Shown in pieces: positions 33,799-43,095 of a DNA stretch of 64,000 nt. Every line of letters starts with the position of its first letter. Position 1 is the first letter of the stretch. Source of the DNA: Paenibacillus sp. FSL R5-0345 (GTDB taxonomy: Bacteria; Bacillota; Bacilli; Paenibacillales; Paenibacillaceae); assembly GCF_000758585.1 (NCBI RefSeq), contig NZ_CP009281.1, forward strand, positions 5,394,001-5,458,000, written 5' to 3'. Made by a program: the position numbers and the translations under genes. Under the pieces are notes generated by a model. That model was given only the letters and a program-made list of their open reading frames with translations. It was not told the DNA's origin and did not search any database.

Positions 33799-35643
33799 AT
33801 GTGCGGAATAACCGGATTTATCCAGTGGCGCGGAGATCTCACGCAGCACTCGCAGTTGCTGGTCAAAATGACTGAAACTTTAGCAAACCGCGGACCCGAT
33901 GCAGCTGGAACTTGGATTTCAGGCCCCTGCGCATTCGGTCACCGCAGACTTAGCGTTATCGATCCAGAGAACGGCGCGCAGCCTATGATCACCCGCCATG
34001 AGGAACAGGTATATGCGATTGTGTACAACGGCGAATTATATAACGCACCCGAGCTCAAACAAGAGCTTAAGCAGCGTGGGCATCAATTCCGTACCCAATG
34101 TGACACCGAGGTTCTGCTGCATGCCTATATCGAATGGGGGCCGGATTGCGCAGAGAAGCTCAATGGAATCTTTGCCTTTGCGGTGTGGGACGGTCTTCGA
34201 GATCAGGTCTTTTTTGCACGTGACCGCTTAGGTGTGAAGCCCCTGTTCTATAGTAAGGTGGATGATGTCTTAGTTTTTGGCTCAGAGCCTAAGGCGCTCC
34301 TGCAGCACCCCAAGGTACAGCCTGTCGTAGGTCCCGAAGGACTAGCAGAAATCTTTATTGTCGGCCCAGCCCGTACTCCCGGACACGGTGTATATAAGGA
34401 TATGCAGGAACTTCGTCCGGGGCATGCCATGATCTATAGTCGCGAAGGTCTGCGCAGTTATGCTTATTGGAAGCTGGAAAGCGCAAAACACACTGACAAT
34501 GAAACAGAGACAGCCGCTAAGGTGCGTGAACTGCTGCAGGATACGCTCGAACGTCAGCTGGTTTCAGATGTTCCTGTTTGCTCCCTCTTGTCGGGAGGGC
34601 TGGATTCCAGTGCGCTAACAGCACTTGCAGTCGATTACTACAACCGAAACGGTCAGGGACGAGTGGATACGTATTCCGTCGATTATGTCGATAACGACAA
34701 GCACTTTAAGAGTCATACTTTTCAGCCCGGAGCAGATGGACCGTGGATTAAGCGAATGGTCGATGAATTAAATACAAACCATCACTATATCTCATTTGAT
34801 ACGCCAGAGCTTGTAGAAGCACTTGATAATGCCCTGTACACACGCGATTTACCTGGGATGACCGATGTGGACTCTTCTTTATATTTATTTTGCCGCGAGA
34901 TTAAAAAGAATGCTACTGTAGCCATTTCCGGTGAAGCCGCTGATGAGATTTTTGGCGGATATCCTTGGTTCCATCGGGAGGAGATGCTCTCCTCAGGTAC
35001 TTTCCCTTGGTCAGTTGCCCCTAAAATGCGCGCAAGTCTATTATCCCCTGAAGTCAATGAATGGATTCGGCCGCTGGAATATTTGGGTGACAGATACAGT
35101 GATGCAGTAGCAGAAGTTCCAAAATTGGATGGGGAGACAGGTAAACAAGCACAAATGCGCGTAATGTCCTATCTAAACATCACCCGATTCATGCCTACTC
35201 TGCTTGATCGTAAGGACCGAATGAGTATGGGCGCCGGACTAGAGGTACGTGTTCCTTATTGTGATCATCGCCTCGTTCAATATGTTTTTAATATTCCTTG
35301 GGAAATCAAGAACTTGAATGGTCGTGAAAAAGGGATTTTGCGCAAGGCACTTGAAGGCATTCTTCCCGACGATGTGCTATATCGTAAAAAAAGTCCTTAC
35401 CCGAAAACCCACAATCCAACCTATTTAAATGCCGTACGAACACAAGTATTGAACATTCTAGATGACTCTACTTCGCCTATACTCCCTTTAATTGATGCTG
35501 CCAAAATCCGTGAGATCGCCGCTTCCCCAGAATCCTCTACCAATCTCCCTTGGTTCGGTCAGCTCATGTCCGGTCCTCAGCTGTTTGCGTATCTGGCGCA
35601 AGTAGATCTCTGGCTGCGAAAATATAACGTCTCCATCCAATAG
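33799..35643 (+). CDS. asnB: Asparagine synthase (glutamine-hydrolysing)
   Basis: Transfers glutamine nitrogen to aspartate with ATP. 614 residues. The N-terminal glutaminase domain begins with the nucleophile Cys2 (MCGITGF) and keeps NRGPDAAG and YNGELYN; the synthetase domain carries the PP-loop SGGLDSS and SGEAADEIFGGY. Close in length to Bacillus AsnB and AsnO, the latter a sporulation form; which one this equals cannot be told. Single gene with a GAGG site and its own terminator. Confidence 0.95.
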   Translation: MCGITGFIQWRGDLTQHSQLLVKMTETLANRGPDAAGTWISGPCAFGHRRLSVIDPENGAQPMITRHEEQVYAIVYNGELYNAPELKQELKQRGHQFRTQCDTEVLLHAYIEWGPDCAEKLNGIFAFAVWDGLRDQVFFARDRLGVKPLFYSKVDDVLVFGSEPKALLQHPKVQPVVGPEGLAEIFIVGPARTPGHGVYKDMQELRPGHAMIYSREGLRSYAYWKLESAKHTDNETETAAKVRELLQDTLERQLVSDVPVCSLLSGGLDSSALTALAVDYYNRNGQGRVDTYSVDYVDNDKHFKSHTFQPGADGPWIKRMVDELNTNHHYISFDTPELVEALDNALYTRDLPGMTDVDSSLYLFCREIKKNATVAISGEAADEIFGGYPWFHREEMLSSGTFPWSVAPKMRASLLSPEVNEWIRPLEYLGDRYSDAVAEVPKLDGETGKQAQMRVMSYLNITRFMPTLLDRKDRMSMGAGLEVRVPYCDHRLVQYVFNIPWEIKNLNGREKGILRKALEGILPDDVLYRKKSPYPKTHNPTYLNAVRTQVLNILDDSTSPILPLIDAAKIREIAASPESSTNLPWFGQLMSGPQLFAYLAQVDLWLRKYNVSIQ

Positions 35644-35671
35644 GCACTTAGAAAAATAAGAGGTAAACGAC

Positions 35672-35720
35672 AAACCAAACAGCAAGTCTCCTTATCCGGT
35701 GACTTGCTGTTTGGTTTATT
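35672..35720. terminator. Bidirectional terminator after asnB
   Basis: A 17-base-pair perfect stem (35672-35688 with 35701-35717, AAACCAAACAGC / GCTGTTTGGTTT outer part) with T-rich flanks, placed between converging asnB and the aldo/keto reductase gene. Confidence 0.88.
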
Positions 35721-35730
35721 TTCGCATTTT

Positions 35731-36567
35731 TTAAAAATTAAAATTATCAGGATCCGGACCAAACCGGTGATCTTGGTTCAGATCTTCGATGGCCTTGACG
35801 TCCTCATCGCTTAGCGTGAAGTCAAAGAATCCTGCATTCTCCTTGATTCGATGGGCATTCACCGATTTTGGAATCGTAATGACGCCTTGCTGTAAATCCC
35901 AACGAAGCACAATTTGTGCGGGGGTTTTACCATACTTTTCAGCCAGCTCGTTGAGGAGGGGGAGATCAAGATTCCCTTGCATTAGCGGACTCCAAGCCTC
36001 AAGCTGAATGCCCTGCTCATTGGCATACTTCAGCAGCTCGCGCTGAGTTAACAGCGGATGGAATTCCACTTGATTCACCACTGGCACTACTCCCGTATCC
36101 TCGATGATCTCCTTCAGATGATGAATCTGAAAATTACTCACACCGATGGACTTGATGAGGCCCTCTTTTTGCAAATGAATCAGAGCCTTCCATGTCTCCC
36201 GATACTTCCCTGCCACCGGCCAGTGTATGAGATACAAATCTATATAGTCCAGCCCCAGCTTACGCCGGCTAACCTCGAATGCTTTCAGTGTTGATTCATA
36301 GCCTTGATCAGGGTTGCGTACTTTCGTCGTAATAAACAGTTCATCACGGGCCACTCCACATTCACGAATAGCTTGTCCAACGCCATCTTCGTTATTATAA
36401 CCGGCAGCCGTATCAATACTGCGATATCCTAATTCTATTGCGGTTTTGACCGCATGAATAACCTCTTCGCCATCCTTAGTCTTATACACGCCAAGACCCA
36501 GCCACGGCATGGTCACTCCATCATTTAAAGTGGGTCCACCCGAGAACGGTGCGTTCAATTCACTCAT
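35731..36567 (-). CDS. Aldo/keto reductase
   Basis: NADPH-dependent carbonyl reductase, 278 residues. The tetrad is complete: Asp52 and Tyr57 (IDTAAGYNNE), Lys82 (FITTKV) and His115 (DLYLIHWP); the cofactor motif IPKSVNAHRIKEN is near the C-terminus. It resembles Bacillus YtbE/YvgN-type methylglyoxal and aldehyde reductases. Single gene; substrate unknown. Confidence 0.93.
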   Translation of the reverse strand: MSELNAPFSGGPTLNDGVTMPWLGLGVYKTKDGEEVIHAVKTAIELGYRSIDTAAGYNNEDGVGQAIRECGVARDELFITTKVRNPDQGYESTLKAFEVSRRKLGLDYIDLYLIHWPVAGKYRETWKALIHLQKEGLIKSIGVSNFQIHHLKEIIEDTGVVPVVNQVEFHPLLTQRELLKYANEQGIQLEAWSPLMQGNLDLPLLNELAEKYGKTPAQIVLRWDLQQGVITIPKSVNAHRIKENAGFFDFTLSDEDVKAIEDLNQDHRFGPDPDNFNF

Positions 36568-36714
36568 CGCTTAACCCTCCAAGCTTATTGTTATTTCATT
36601 AATCTTACTTAACCTAAATTCACGCTTCAGAAGCAAGCGCTACCACAAGAGTATAGCAGACTGCTTCATCATTCCCAAAATCCTCATAAAAAACAGTTGC
36701 TGTGTAAAATCAAA

Positions 36715-36743
36715 AGAGGCTTGCATCTTATCCGCAAGCCTCT
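36715..36743 (-). terminator. Terminator of the SLH enzyme gene
   Basis: AGAGGCTTGC / GCAAGCCTCT stem with TTTTGATTTT on the minus-strand side, about 30 bases after the stop codon at 36774. Confidence 0.82.
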
Positions 36744-36773
36744 AACTTTTTTATTCAACTAAATTATTCTATC

Positions 36774-39700
36774 TTATTTAGACATTCTCAAAAGCAGGGT
36801 CACCACTTCCGCTCTCGTCACCGGTTCATTTGGAGCAAATCGGTCATTTCCTTTACCTTGGATCAGACCTGCCTCATATGCCGCTGCTGCATAATCTTTT
36901 CCCCAGGCAGGAATTTGATCAGCATCAGCAAAAGGCAAGCTAGTCTTCGTACCACTCTTCAAATCGAGTGCACGTGCAACCATCGCTACAAATTCGATCC
37001 TGGTCACCTTACCATCAGGACGGAAAGAATTATCCTCGTATCCCTTAATAATTCCAGATTTGACTGCACTAGAGATGTAAGGTTTCGCCCATGACGGAAT
37101 GCTAGTTGCATCTTCAAACGGAAGAGTTGTAGTGTCCGTATCCGAGAGTTTCAACGCACGGCCAAGCATAACCATCAGCTCACTGCGTTTCACCACAGCA
37201 TTCGGACGGAATGTTCCGTCTTCATAACCATTGATAATTCCACGTTCTATTGCGGTAACAATAGAATCGAATGCCCAGTGATTCGAAATGTCCGGAAATT
37301 TCGGTAGATTAACCGAACCTCCGTTGTTTCCGTTGTTTCCGTTATTACCATTATTGCTGGTGTTTCCGCTGTTGCTATTATTACTATTGTTACCGTTGTT
37401 GCTATTGTTTCCGTTATTGCCCGAATCTTCATTTGCCTTGATAACCGTTAAGACAAACGTCTTCTCAACCTGAACGCCGTCTTTTTCCAAAATTGCTTTC
37501 AACGTCACTGGAGTAGAAACAGTCGGGCGCTTAACCTTACCCGTATTCGAAATTATATTCGGCTCGCTTGAAGACCAAGTGATTGAGCTACCGCGCTTTC
37601 CTTCCGCTCTCAACACCACGTTTTGGGTTACCGAGTCACTGGAGTCGCCGGTAGCAAATCCAATGGTAAGCTCCTCTCTATCAAGCTCTACATCGGTAGG
37701 CTTAGGTAGATCACTCAAAGTGATTGCTAATCTTTTTGTACTGAGCGGAACGGTCACGATACCTTTGGCGTTATCAACAACACCCTCAGAAGACTCCAGA
37801 ATGTTGTTAACCATACTAGGCAATTGAATGCTGATTTGTGCATTGCTCGTATCAGCCTTGGCTTGCTCCAGACTGGTCGTAAATGTAACCACAAGCTGGT
37901 TTGCTTTTCTAACCACATTGTATCCTACTCTTCCACCTTGGAAAGCAGGATAGTTCTGAACATCCGCTACCACATTGTTGTTCTTATCGGCATCCATAAC
38001 CCAATCTTTAGGAATACCACGTCCCACAATAATTTCGTATTTTGTGTTCTGATCGTAGATACGCTCAGTGATCAGCGAGTCCACCAATACCTTTGAATTG
38101 ACGGCCTGCCCCCACATATGCTGGGCCGATCCGCCACCGCCAGGCGTACTACGCACACCAAGTTCATCATTGGTTGCCGTCCAAGGGCTAGATTCTGCGG
38201 TAGGGTAAGCTACGCCTTCCCACCAACTAAACGGTCCACTCATGGAGTTTTCAATCATAAACTCGTAAGCTTTAATCCCCATGTCTCTGTATTTCTCACC
38301 GCGAAGCGCGGCGCTGCCGTAACCGGCGTTATACGCACTGGAGTAGAAGCCATGCGGATAACCGCCAAAGTTATAAATAGAATCGGTTGTCCCTTCCTTG
38401 ACGCGTCGCTCCATACCATAGGTATAAGTATCATCTAGCATCGTCAGGTTGATATTGTCCTCTGGCTGGTTCGCACCATACAAATATCCATCCCACAGCC
38501 ATCTTCCGAACAGGAACATGGAAGCCCAGTTGGCATCACGGGAGTCTTTCATCCGGTTCTCGTCATTACTTTGCACAACAGATGCAGGAATATAGTTTAG
38601 TGCTTTGTCGGTAATTGTTTTTTGCAATTTGGCTGTGAAAGCCGCGAGCAGATCCTCGTATTGAGCGTTAGCCCACTCTGCCTCTGCCAGATAACTTGCT
38701 TGACCTTTCACCTTATACAGCTCACGCGCGATGTATTCATAAGATGCCAATCCTGTCAGAGCGGAGTAATTGTCAATCGTCCAATACCCCAATGAATCTA
38801 TGGCTTTCGTTTCTTTCATAATTCGACCATCTCCAGCGCGGTCGCTTTCAATGCTTCTTGCTCCGAATTTTACCCGCTTATCGAAAACGGTACCCTCTGA
38901 TCCGTCATCGGCTTTCATCTTTTCATCAAATAAGGATGTATCGCCGGTTTTGCTCAAATATACAGCATACGTCCACGGAAGCTTCCAGTTGGCATCCCAG
39001 AACAGGTTTGGGTCCACTTGACCGGTCTCGATGTTAATTCCGCCGGTAAGAGGTATGCTTTCCAGATACTCTCTTGCGTGTGCAAAGTCACCGCTCTGGA
39101 TCAATTGAACAACAATCCCGATGGTATCGTGAGAGTAAAGTCTGGCATAACCATTCTCACCCACATGCAGATAATTGCCGTCTTTAATAATCATATTGTA
39201 AATGTAGCCTGCTTTAAAAGCATTAACCAGCTCTTTATTCGGCAGATCGATATCAACTATTGTGGACAGTCTGTTATTCCAGTAGGATTTCATCTCACTG
39301 TAGTTGCTGTCAAACGTACCTAGTTTCGACACTTGCTCTCTCGTTAAGGATGTAAAGCTCGTTTTCCCCGCATCGAAATATTCATACTTATCCCCTTCAA
39401 TAGCAAACTCTCTGACAACAGTCTCACCAGGTTTGATCGTATAAACTTCGTTTGCAGCCTGATTCATCGGAACCAGATTGGCAGATACAACCGGCAGCAG
39501 GCGCGTCTCATCCGAATGATTGGTAACCGTCATTCTGGAATAGTTAATCACGTAGTCTTTGCTCTCTACCGTATGTTTGTTACCAAACGATTCAATTTTA
39601 TAGTCCATATTGTCTTTAGCAAACTCATTTATAAAGACTGGCAGATAGCCTTCGGCATTATACCATTTGATGCCTGATGTATTTGTCGCACCGAACGTAA

Positions 39701-41627
39701 CGATTTGTTTCGTTGCCACAAACCCATTTTGCATAGGGCGGGTTCCGCCGATCTGATAGGATCCGTCAAGGAAAGCCAGCGTGGCGTTCTTGTCACCTTC
39801 AAAACCAAAACCAGCGGTCATTTTAGGGTTCAATTCGTACTGATATTTCATTTCCAGTTGCAATCCATCCATTGCATTCAGTACTTTTGAATACACCTTG
39901 ATCCGTTCTTGCTCGGATGCACCGATATTCAAAGCTTGTGCTTCCTGGATTGCTTGATGCAAAGCATCTGCCGACTGGCTGGTGTAGCCAATTAGGGCCG
40001 CTTGGCTGATCGTCTTCATCTGTTTAGCCATTACATCCAGGTTCGTACTTAGCGCTAGGTTATTAAAGGCTGTTTGCACCTGATTTAATGCCGTATCAAG
40101 CTCTGCCTGTTTAACATCTACATCGTTCAAGCGCTCATGAGCGCTGCTCAATGCTATCTCCAAGGAAGACCAGCTCTGGAGCGTGTAAAGTTGTCTGTTA
40201 TATTGCTTAAGCTCTTCAATCAAGCCCTGCAGTGGGGCTCGATCCACGTTACCTTCTTTCACAATTCTCATGATGCCCGTGCCCAGACTCGCTTCAGATT
40301 TAAAGACACCTGATGTCGATTTGCCAAAGTACTCCTTTTGAGATTCAAAGTTCTTAGACATAATGACCCAGCGGTATTCTCCGGAACCCCGATCTTGCTG
40401 AGTCAGAACGAGCGCATACCGCGTATCCTGAAGGAGACTGTAGCTCAACTCCGCAGTAGTGAGACCTCCGTCCACAATCCTGTTTTTGTCCACTGTCGTT
40501 TGGACCAGCGGTTCTCCAGTCGGCAGCCCTTCACTGTTTACTGCATGTAGTTTGATGATCAAGTCGCTCACAGGCTCTTTATATCTTTTGACATTCACCT
40601 GAACATACTTCATATCAACAGCTTCCTTCACTATGAAGGTTTGATATCTATCCTGTTGATCGGTTTTAGCACCGAAAGTATACTCCTTGAACGCTTTATC
40701 CGTAAAATCAATTACAATGTTCGATTCTCTCTTCACCAGACCAAGCTGCGCTGCTACCAAAGCATTGATAGCGCTGTCAACTTCCGTCTGCGTTGCCTCT
40801 GTTCGATCAAGGATAAGCTTGGCAGCTACCAGCGTATTCACCAGAACTTGCCACGTCTCATTTGTATAAAGACCTTGTGTCATATTGCTAACTCGGTTGT
40901 ATTCATTTTGCAGCGCCAATTTATCCGCAAGTGCCATACTGCTTAAAGCGAGTCCAGAGAATGATATATTTCCGTTCTTCGCGACAACCTTTGTCAACCG
41001 CCCTTCAATTTTCAGCTTCACATTCGCAGGCACGTTAACTTGATATTTATAGTTCTTGGAAACAGAATCGCCGTATACGCTTCGGGTTACCGAGAGTACA
41101 TCGTCAGTATAGATATTGAGATCTACATCCGCTTGCCACAACCCAAGACTAAATACTAGGGTGGAATCCTGTGGCTGCGCTGCTACTTCAATGTCCCAGC
41201 CAACATTGTTATAGCTTCCTTTGTCTCGACTGGATTTTGGATAAAATAAACCCGTCCCAGTGTCATTTAATCCATATTCAAATCCTGGCATACCATTACT
41301 CCAGGTATAGGACATGTAATCGGCATCGGTGCCTCTGTTCAACTTACCCTCAGTTGCTGTATCTCCATATACACTGAAGGTAACTGAATTGGGGCCTGCC
41401 TTCTGAATTCGTTGAAGCTGATTCAAATTATCCGCTTTAAAATGTAGCCAGTCGATATCTCCCGTATGTGTTAAATTCAGTGGAAACTCGCCATTGACCA
41501 CGCCTTCATTAATCTTAGGAGCAGGTGCTGCGGGTGCGGCCTGCATAGAGTACACAGGACCGATAGATGTGATGAACAAGCACATGAGTACAAACTTTGA
41601 AATGACACTGTTAAACGACTTTTTCAT
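36774..41627 (-). CDS. Secreted multidomain SLH-anchored protein, putative glycosidase of unplaced family
   Basis: 1,617 residues from an ATG followed by a signal peptide (KKSFNSVISKFVLMCLFITSIGPVYS). Then come a beta-sandwich resembling a carbohydrate-binding domain (to about 230), two FIVAR-like helical repeats around a further beta-sandwich, and a large central region with the feel of an (alpha/alpha)6 barrel (LYSHDTIGIVVQLIQSGDF, WDANWKLPWTYA, GPFSWWEGVAYP, GGGGSAQHMWGQAV). An Ig-like domain, an Asn/Gly-rich linker (about 1395-1440) and three SLH repeats (about 1440-1617) follow. Held on the cell wall, it probably degrades an alpha-glucan or similar polymer for the adjacent transporter and GH65 phosphorylase. 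I cannot name its GH family. Confidence 0.8.
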   Translation of the reverse strand: MKKSFNSVISKFVLMCLFITSIGPVYSMQAAPAAPAPKINEGVVNGEFPLNLTHTGDIDWLHFKADNLNQLQRIQKAGPNSVTFSVYGDTATEGKLNRGTDADYMSYTWSNGMPGFEYGLNDTGTGLFYPKSSRDKGSYNNVGWDIEVAAQPQDSTLVFSLGLWQADVDLNIYTDDVLSVTRSVYGDSVSKNYKYQVNVPANVKLKIEGRLTKVVAKNGNISFSGLALSSMALADKLALQNEYNRVSNMTQGLYTNETWQVLVNTLVAAKLILDRTEATQTEVDSAINALVAAQLGLVKRESNIVIDFTDKAFKEYTFGAKTDQQDRYQTFIVKEAVDMKYVQVNVKRYKEPVSDLIIKLHAVNSEGLPTGEPLVQTTVDKNRIVDGGLTTAELSYSLLQDTRYALVLTQQDRGSGEYRWVIMSKNFESQKEYFGKSTSGVFKSEASLGTGIMRIVKEGNVDRAPLQGLIEELKQYNRQLYTLQSWSSLEIALSSAHERLNDVDVKQAELDTALNQVQTAFNNLALSTNLDVMAKQMKTISQAALIGYTSQSADALHQAIQEAQALNIGASEQERIKVYSKVLNAMDGLQLEMKYQYELNPKMTAGFGFEGDKNATLAFLDGSYQIGGTRPMQNGFVATKQIVTFGATNTSGIKWYNAEGYLPVFINEFAKDNMDYKIESFGNKHTVESKDYVINYSRMTVTNHSDETRLLPVVSANLVPMNQAANEVYTIKPGETVVREFAIEGDKYEYFDAGKTSFTSLTREQVSKLGTFDSNYSEMKSYWNNRLSTIVDIDLPNKELVNAFKAGYIYNMIIKDGNYLHVGENGYARLYSHDTIGIVVQLIQSGDFAHAREYLESIPLTGGINIETGQVDPNLFWDANWKLPWTYAVYLSKTGDTSLFDEKMKADDGSEGTVFDKRVKFGARSIESDRAGDGRIMKETKAIDSLGYWTIDNYSALTGLASYEYIARELYKVKGQASYLAEAEWANAQYEDLLAAFTAKLQKTITDKALNYIPASVVQSNDENRMKDSRDANWASMFLFGRWLWDGYLYGANQPEDNINLTMLDDTYTYGMERRVKEGTTDSIYNFGGYPHGFYSSAYNAGYGSAALRGEKYRDMGIKAYEFMIENSMSGPFSWWEGVAYPTAESSPWTATNDELGVRSTPGGGGSAQHMWGQAVNSKVLVDSLITERIYDQNTKYEIIVGRGIPKDWVMDADKNNNVVADVQNYPAFQGGRVGYNVVRKANQLVVTFTTSLEQAKADTSNAQISIQLPSMVNNILESSEGVVDNAKGIVTVPLSTKRLAITLSDLPKPTDVELDREELTIGFATGDSSDSVTQNVVLRAEGKRGSSITWSSSEPNIISNTGKVKRPTVSTPVTLKAILEKDGVQVEKTFVLTVIKANEDSGNNGNNSNNGNNSNNSNSGNTSNNGNNGNNGNNGGSVNLPKFPDISNHWAFDSIVTAIERGIINGYEDGTFRPNAVVKRSELMVMLGRALKLSDTDTTTLPFEDATSIPSWAKPYISSAVKSGIIKGYEDNSFRPDGKVTRIEFVAMVARALDLKSGTKTSLPFADADQIPAWGKDYAAAAYEAGLIQGKGNDRFAPNEPVTRAEVVTLLLRMSK

Positions 41628-41704
41628 TTTCCCCTTAGACCTCCTTAAATGATTGTGAAAAAATGGTTGGACTTTGGTTATGGCAAAGTCCAACCGCTTG
41701 ATAA

Positions 41705-42979
41705 CTAGTTTTCACCGTATTTACTTTGAAGATCATTCAGCAGCTTTTCAACCGTCAAGCCGTCTTGCTTAAAGATGATTTCCTCTACGCCTTTAAGCAG
41801 ATCGGCATGAAACGCTTTGGTTTGTTCAGGGTAAGCAAAGGGCATGCCGACTTTTTCCATATTGTCGAATACCGCTTTCAATTCAGGATTTTTCTCCAAA
41901 TATTTAGGAAGCAGAGAAGATACTGCCGGTGAATATCCAACTGCCTCAATTGCATTCAATTGTGCTTCATCACGTAGCGCATACTTGATCACTTGCATAG
42001 CTTCTTCCTTATGCTTGCTGCCGTCCAGTATCGACAAGCCGTGAGAGTACGCGCTTTGTGCTTCTACCGTACCTTTTGGCATCGGCAGAGCAATCAATCC
42101 CATATCTGGGTTAGCTTCTTTCAAATGACCTACATACCATGGACCAGCCGTGGACATAGCCCCTTTTTCTTGACTGAATACTTCGCCGTCCCATGGAGCC
42201 CCTACTTCAATTGGAGCAATAGCAACTTTATTTTTGAGGAAAAGGTCTACGAAGAACTGCACACCAGCTACGTTTTCTTTGGAATCGATCGTTTTTCCGA
42301 AGCCCCAGTCTCCACCGAAAGCGTGAACATATTGAGTGATGTGGAATGGATCGATACTGCCGATAATACCTTTCATACCATCTTTAGTCATGGCTTTTGC
42401 CAACTCAACAACCTCATCCATTGTTTCTGGATATTTAGTGATTCCTGATTTTTCAAACATCTCTTTGTTGATCGCCAGCATAGAAGTAGAAGAATCATAA
42501 GGAATTCCGTAAAGTTTATTATCATCTGTCCAGCCTTTGTACAGCGATCCAGTAATACGTTCTTTATCAAACCCCACTTTATCGATCATATCATCGAGTG
42601 GAGCGAGTACGCCTTTCTTGATATACTCATAGTTTCCTTCATCCGACATAGCTATGATATCAGGTCCTACCCCGGCAGCAATCGCCGTTGGAACCGCTTT
42701 CCAAAATTCATCACTGGTTGGGTACATTTGCATCTTAACTTTAATGTTCGGATATTCCTTATCAATACCGTCTACCATAAATTCGAAGTTCTTTTGCTCG
42801 GACGCATTAGCCCAGTATGCCATCGTGACTTCGACGGTTTCTTGCTTCTCCGGCTTTGCCGCTCCGGCGTTGTCTGAAGCTCCATTACCAGAGTTACCGG
42901 TATTGGATTTGTTGCCACACGCTGCCGTAGACAGCATCAACATCAGCGAGCACAATAACAGGACTGACTTCTTTCTCAT
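41705..42979 (-). CDS. Carbohydrate ABC transporter substrate-binding lipoprotein
   Basis: 424 residues with lipobox LSTAAC (Cys21) and a Gly/Asn/Ser-rich tether, then a type 1 extracellular binding protein fold of the CUT1 (maltose) class (GVGPDIIAMSDEGNYEYIKKG, WKAVPTAIAAGVGPD). It delivers oligosaccharide to the permeases at 49709-51475. It has its own promoter preceded by a direct-repeat site and lies 77 bases upstream of the SLH enzyme gene, so the two are probably co-transcribed. Confidence 0.92.
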   Translation of the reverse strand: MRKKSVLLLCSLMLMLSTAACGNKSNTGNSGNGASDNAGAAKPEKQETVEVTMAYWANASEQKNFEFMVDGIDKEYPNIKVKMQMYPTSDEFWKAVPTAIAAGVGPDIIAMSDEGNYEYIKKGVLAPLDDMIDKVGFDKERITGSLYKGWTDDNKLYGIPYDSSTSMLAINKEMFEKSGITKYPETMDEVVELAKAMTKDGMKGIIGSIDPFHITQYVHAFGGDWGFGKTIDSKENVAGVQFFVDLFLKNKVAIAPIEVGAPWDGEVFSQEKGAMSTAGPWYVGHLKEANPDMGLIALPMPKGTVEAQSAYSHGLSILDGSKHKEEAMQVIKYALRDEAQLNAIEAVGYSPAVSSLLPKYLEKNPELKAVFDNMEKVGMPFAYPEQTKAFHADLLKGVEEIIFKQDGLTVEKLLNDLQSKYGEN

Positions 42980-43031
42980 TTGTCACTACCCCTTTTATTT
43001 AAGAAGATTCACCGTAAGTGGTGTTATCTTC

Positions 43032-43059
43032 ATCTTAGCTACACAGCAATCGAGAGCAA
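43032..43059 (-). promoter_or_regulatory. Promoter of the binding-protein gene
   Basis: Minus-strand TTGCTC and TAAGAT, 16-base spacer. It begins 3 bases after the proximal direct-repeat half-site at 43063, as expected of an AraC-activated promoter. Confidence 0.55.
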
Positions 43060-43062
43060 ACA

Positions 43063-43095
43063 GAGGATCTTTACATATCTTTGTGATTTTTTACT
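43063..43095 (-). promoter_or_regulatory. Candidate YesN-type response regulator site 2 (20-bp-spaced direct repeats)
   Basis: Minus-strand AGTAAAAAATCAC and, 20 bases on, TGTAAAGATCCTC. The proximal half differs in one base from that of the site at 51560-51592, and both stand 25 bases before the -10 box. It overlaps the stop codon of the response regulator gene. Confidence 0.6.
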